NCBI GenBank assembly: GCA_964580315.1 | Contig: CAZOKH010000070.1 | Span: 1 to 18,520 of the forward strand | Length of the DNA: 18,520 bases | Direction: 5' to 3' | DNA from: CAZOKH01 sp964580315 | GTDB taxonomy: Bacteria; Chloroflexota; Anaerolineae; Anaerolineales; Anaerolineaceae | Part shown: one piece after another, positions 16,361 to 18,520 of the stretch | Numbering within the stretch: the first letter of the stretch is position 1 | Layout: each line of letters starts with the position of its first letter | Notes under the pieces: generated by a model | The model's database searches: none | Seen by the model: the letters and a program-made list of their open reading frames with translations, nothing else | What the model was told of the DNA's origin: nothing | Position numbers and translations under genes: made by a program

Positions 16361-16915
16361 ATGGGATTAAAACCTGATCATTGGATTAAAAAAATGGCTC
16401 TGGAACACGAAATGATTGCGCCATTTGTTGAATCGCAAGTTCGCAATGGTGTTGTCTCCTACGGTGTATCATCTTATGGGTACGATATTCGTGTGGCTGA
16501 CGAATTTAAAATTTTCACAAACGTTCATTCAGCCATAGTCGATCCAAAACACTTTGATCCCAAATCCATGGTCGATTTTAAAGGGGATATTTGTGTAATC
16601 CCACCAAATTCCTTTGCGTTAGCCAGGACAATTGAATATTTCAAAATCCCTCGCAGTGTTTTAACCATCTGCCTCGGCAAAAGCACCTATGCGCGCTGTG
16701 GAATTATTGTCAACGTTACGCCATTTGAACCCGAATGGGAAGGTTATGTAACATTAGAAATTTCCAACACCACCCCGCTGCCCGCCCGCATCTATGCAAA
16801 TGAAGGGATAGCCCAGGTTTTGTTTTTCCAAGCTGATGAAGAATGCAGCATCTCTTATGCGGATAAAAAAGGAAAATATCAGAACCAACAATCCATCATT
16901 CTTCCCAAATTATAG
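16361..16915 (+). CDS. dcd: dCTP deaminase
   Basis: This enzyme converts dCTP to dUTP and ammonia, feeding dTMP synthesis in the cytoplasm. The protein has 184 residues, the usual size. It has the trimeric dUTPase/Dcd fold signatures: SSYGYDIRVADEF near the N-terminus, GKSTYARCGI (from residue 106, nucleotide-binding loop) and EGYVTLEISNTTPLPARIY. E133 of the latter corresponds to the catalytic glutamate. The C-terminal GKYQNQQ is also typical. AGGAG before the ATG at 16361 confirms the start. It is 12 bp behind the CapA-like gene and probably co-transcribed. Whether it also has dUTPase activity cannot be decided from sequence; the sequence resembles the monofunctional group. Confidence 0.95.
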   Translation: MGLKPDHWIKKMALEHEMIAPFVESQVRNGVVSYGVSSYGYDIRVADEFKIFTNVHSAIVDPKHFDPKSMVDFKGDICVIPPNSFALARTIEYFKIPRSVLTICLGKSTYARCGIIVNVTPFEPEWEGYVTLEISNTTPLPARIYANEGIAQVLFFQADEECSISYADKKGKYQNQQSIILPKL

Positions 16916-16920
16916 AACGA

Positions 16921-17046
16921 AAAGGGGCTGTCAAAAAAGTGGGCAAACACACTGGTTTGCCCTCACCCATAGGGGCGCACCATCTGTCGCCCCGAAGATA
17001 CGTCGATAAAATCATTGTCATGGGTTCTCATTTTGACAACCCCTTT
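16921..17046. mobile_element. MITE-like element with terminal inverted repeats and two internal hairpins
   Basis: The ends AAAGGGGCTGTCAAAA (16921-16936) and TTTTGACAACCCCTTT (17031-17046) are inverted copies at 15 of 16 positions, enclosing 94 bp with no coding potential. Inside are two further hairpins. GGGCAAAC (16941-16948) pairs with GTTTGCCC (16955-16962), and GGGGCG (16972-16977) pairs with CGCCCC (16988-16993). GGGGCTGTCAAAA-type ends are common among transposase-recognised inverted repeats of insertion sequences. No target duplication is obvious. It starts five bases after the dcd stop and, with the T-rich stretch at 17053-17059, may also end dcd transcripts. A large terminator without mobility is the alternative. 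Confidence 0.6.
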
Positions 17047-17087
17047 CTTGAAATTTTTTGGTAATTTCGTGCAAGGGAACAGCCACA

Positions 17088-18182
17088 ATGGACAGTCAAA
17101 CGCATCTCTATAAGAAAATTGCCGATAATATTCGCAACCGGATTATTTCGGGTGATTTAAAACCGGGAGATCGTCTGCCATCTGTGCGTTCAATGACAAA
17201 AGAATGGCATTGCACCGTCGGCACAGTTCAGCATGCCTACCACCTGCTGGCCGAAATGGGATTAACCATTAGCCAGAGCGGCAGGGGAACTCATATTGCC
17301 AATAGTCAACTGCTCGAAAAGGACCTCCCCAAAAGACGGGCAAATCTAGTGCGCCGCTCTGAGGATTTTATCTCCGAAGCAATGGCGGCAGGTTACACCA
17401 TAAGTGAAATTGAACAGGCGCTTCAGGTTGCCAGTGACCATTTACGAATCGTAAACCAGATCAATACACTGCAATATGCAAATGACATCATTTGCACAGG
17501 AAGTCATGATCTAGCCCTTGCATGGATTGCAGCTCATTTTGGGGAAATTGTTAATGGGCATTCAATGTCCACCATTTTTACCGGCAGCCTGGGTGGTTTG
17601 ATTGCACTGGCAGAGGGAAAAGCTCATGTAGCCGGAAGCCATCTCTGGGACAAAGACACCGATACATTCAACGTTGCTTTTGTTGAGCGCTTTTTTCCTG
17701 GCAAGCAAATGGCATTAATCACACTTGCATACCGACAAATCGGATTGATCTTACCCGGTGGAAACCCTCTTCAGGTAACCAGGATTGCTGATTTAGTAAA
17801 CAATGGAGTTGTTTTTATTAACCGTCAGCCCGGATCCGGAACCAGGGTCTGGTTTGATGATTACTTAAGAGACAATAATATAAATCCTGAATTGATAAAT
17901 GGCTATACGCATACAAGCTGCACTCATTCCGACATTGGCCGCGCAATAGCTGACGGAAGCGCAAATGCCGGCATTGGTTTACAGGCCACGGCGCTCCAAT
18001 TTGGCCTGGATTTCATCCCGCTGCGCCGTGAACGCTTTGATCTTGTAACCTATCAAGAGTATTTGAATAGACCTGCTTTTAATACTTTAATCGCCTGGCT
18101 GAAAACTCCCATTGCCAGGCAATTAATCGAATCACTGGGGGGCTATGACACACGTCAGAGCGGTGAAGTGATAATCATCTAA
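17088..18182 (+). CDS. GntR-type transcriptional regulator fused to a PBP-like ligand domain
   Basis: The protein has 364 residues from ATG 17088. The frame extends to TTG 17058, but AGGGA before 17088 and the family N-terminus (LYKKIADNIRNRIISGDLKP) favour the shorter form. Residues 1-70 are a GntR winged helix: PGDRLPSVRSMTKEW, GTVQHAYHLLAEMGL, SGRGTHI. A helical linker of about 70-130 follows. From about 135 to the end is a periplasmic-binding-protein-like domain (SHDLALAWIAAHF, TGSLGGLIALAEGKAHVAGSH, NRQPGSGTRVWFDDYL, AIADGSANAGIGLQATA). It resembles the cytoplasmic PBP_like domain often found with molybdate-related helix-turn-helix proteins. An oxyanion or small metabolite effector is possible but unproven. 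No target operon is adjacent; its stop abuts the 3' end of ssrA on the other strand. Confidence 0.88.
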   Translation: MDSQTHLYKKIADNIRNRIISGDLKPGDRLPSVRSMTKEWHCTVGTVQHAYHLLAEMGLTISQSGRGTHIANSQLLEKDLPKRRANLVRRSEDFISEAMAAGYTISEIEQALQVASDHLRIVNQINTLQYANDIICTGSHDLALAWIAAHFGEIVNGHSMSTIFTGSLGGLIALAEGKAHVAGSHLWDKDTDTFNVAFVERFFPGKQMALITLAYRQIGLILPGGNPLQVTRIADLVNNGVVFINRQPGSGTRVWFDDYLRDNNINPELINGYTHTSCTHSDIGRAIADGSANAGIGLQATALQFGLDFIPLRRERFDLVTYQEYLNRPAFNTLIAWLKTPIARQLIESLGGYDTRQSGEVIII

Positions 18183-18520
18183 GGTGGAGATGGCGGGAAT
18201 CGAACCCGCGTCCGAAAGAATCGACCCTCGAATATCTACGAGTGTAGTCAATCTTTGCTTTCATCAATGCCGGGAAAACTGACAAACCTGGCATTGACCA
18301 GCCGCTTGGACCCGAAAGCCCTCTTTCGTACAATCTGCGGCAGAGTTGCACGGCATTCCGACATTTTTACACCCGCTCCACCTCCGGTCGGAATGCGGGG
18401 TGGGCAGATGTAGCCTTACGAGAAGGCTATGTGCTTTCCTTTGCTGTTAGGCAGCAAGAGGAAGAGCAGCGTAGGAAGTGCGATTGGCACTTGATTTTTT
18501 GTGCTGATTTCACGAGGTCG
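18183..18520 (-). ncRNA. ssrA: tmRNA (partial, 5' end beyond right edge)
   Basis: The minus strand ends with the tRNA-like half: GGACGCGGGTTCGATTCCCG (T arm), then CATCTCC (acceptor 3' strand), A and CC. The third base of CCA is not encoded; a T stands there. At the right edge the strand begins CGACCTCGTG, which fits the conserved GGTTTCGAC start region, so only about 15-20 bases are missing. The mRNA-like part (18447-18488) encodes the tag ANRTSYAALPLAA followed by TAA. Downstream helices are visible, including AGCCTT/AAGGCT (18412-18428) and a 10-bp stem, GCATTCCGAC (18353-18362) with GTCGGAATGC (18387-18396). tmRNA with SmpB rescues stalled ribosomes and tags the peptide for proteolysis. 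It is convergent with the GntR-type gene with no gap. Confidence 0.95.

Noticed and set aside
17059..17074. Possible sigma-54 promoter TGGTAATTTCGTGCA before the GntR-type gene
   Set aside because: The GG and GC are separated by 9 rather than 10 bases and the -12 element lacks the TT; spacing is critical for sigma-54.
17058..17087. TTG start at 17058 for the GntR-type regulator
   Set aside because: It lies in a T-rich stretch without a Shine-Dalgarno, and the added residues precede the normal GntR N-terminus; ATG 17088 has AGGGA upstream.
18183..18215. tRNA-like T arm and acceptor sequence that could suggest a tRNA gene
   Set aside because: No anticodon or D arm follows. The long sequence with a tag frame ending in TAA and the CGAC start region identifies tmRNA.
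18484..18505. TGGCAC on the plus strand near the right edge, resembling a -24 element
   Set aside because: No GC occurs at the -12 position and the stretch lies within the tmRNA gene.
1..18520. CRISPR arrays, prophage genes or complete insertion sequences
   Set aside because: No regularly spaced direct repeats, transposase, integrase or phage structural genes were seen on either strand.

Overview
The window is bacterial chromosomal DNA, moderately AT-rich and densely coded, with no gene-free stretch over 300 bases (the longest gap is 14452-14677). It carries a sigma-54 factor, TrmFO, HflX, ribosomal protein bL32, a dCTP deaminase, a CapA-like lipoprotein, a GntR/PBP-like regulator and a tmRNA gene. 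This mix, together with the giant TPR protein, looks most like an Anaerolineae-type member of the Chloroflexota. That placement is an inference from gene content, not a demonstrated one.

Left half (1-9902, all minus strand): this is the most interesting part. Read in the direction of transcription it holds rpoN (sigma-54), a soluble GAF-PAS histidine kinase, and an NtrC-type response regulator with receiver and AAA+ domains but no C-terminal DNA-binding domain. These are followed by a 107-residue protein with two membrane segments and a very large TPR protein. The TPR protein has 1717 codons open in the window and runs off the left edge; I read every in-frame codon and found no stop. Between the response regulator and the small membrane protein lies a well-formed -24/-12 sigma-54 promoter (5556-5571), followed by a strong Shine-Dalgarno sequence. 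The region therefore looks like a self-contained circuit: sigma factor, sensor, activator, sigma-54 promoter and two target genes. What the targets do is not evident from sequence.

Middle (9903-14231, plus strand): trmFO is divergent from rpoN, and a good sigma-70-type promoter for rpoN lies in the shared intergenic region. Then come a second, orphan soluble histidine kinase, hflX and a 69-residue two-TM protein. The run ends at a hairpin/T-tract terminator (14202-14231) that can also serve the convergent rpmF gene.

Right (14257-18520): rpmF (minus) has an extended -10 promoter embedded in a palindrome. On the plus strand follow a CapA-like metallophosphatase lipoprotein and dcd. Next is a 126-bp element with near-perfect 16-bp terminal inverted repeats and two internal hairpins, which looks like a MITE. 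After it comes a GntR-type regulator fused to a periplasmic-binding-protein-like domain. Its stop codon abuts the 3' end of ssrA (tmRNA, minus strand), whose tag reads ANRTSYAALPLAA and whose 5' end lies just beyond the right edge.
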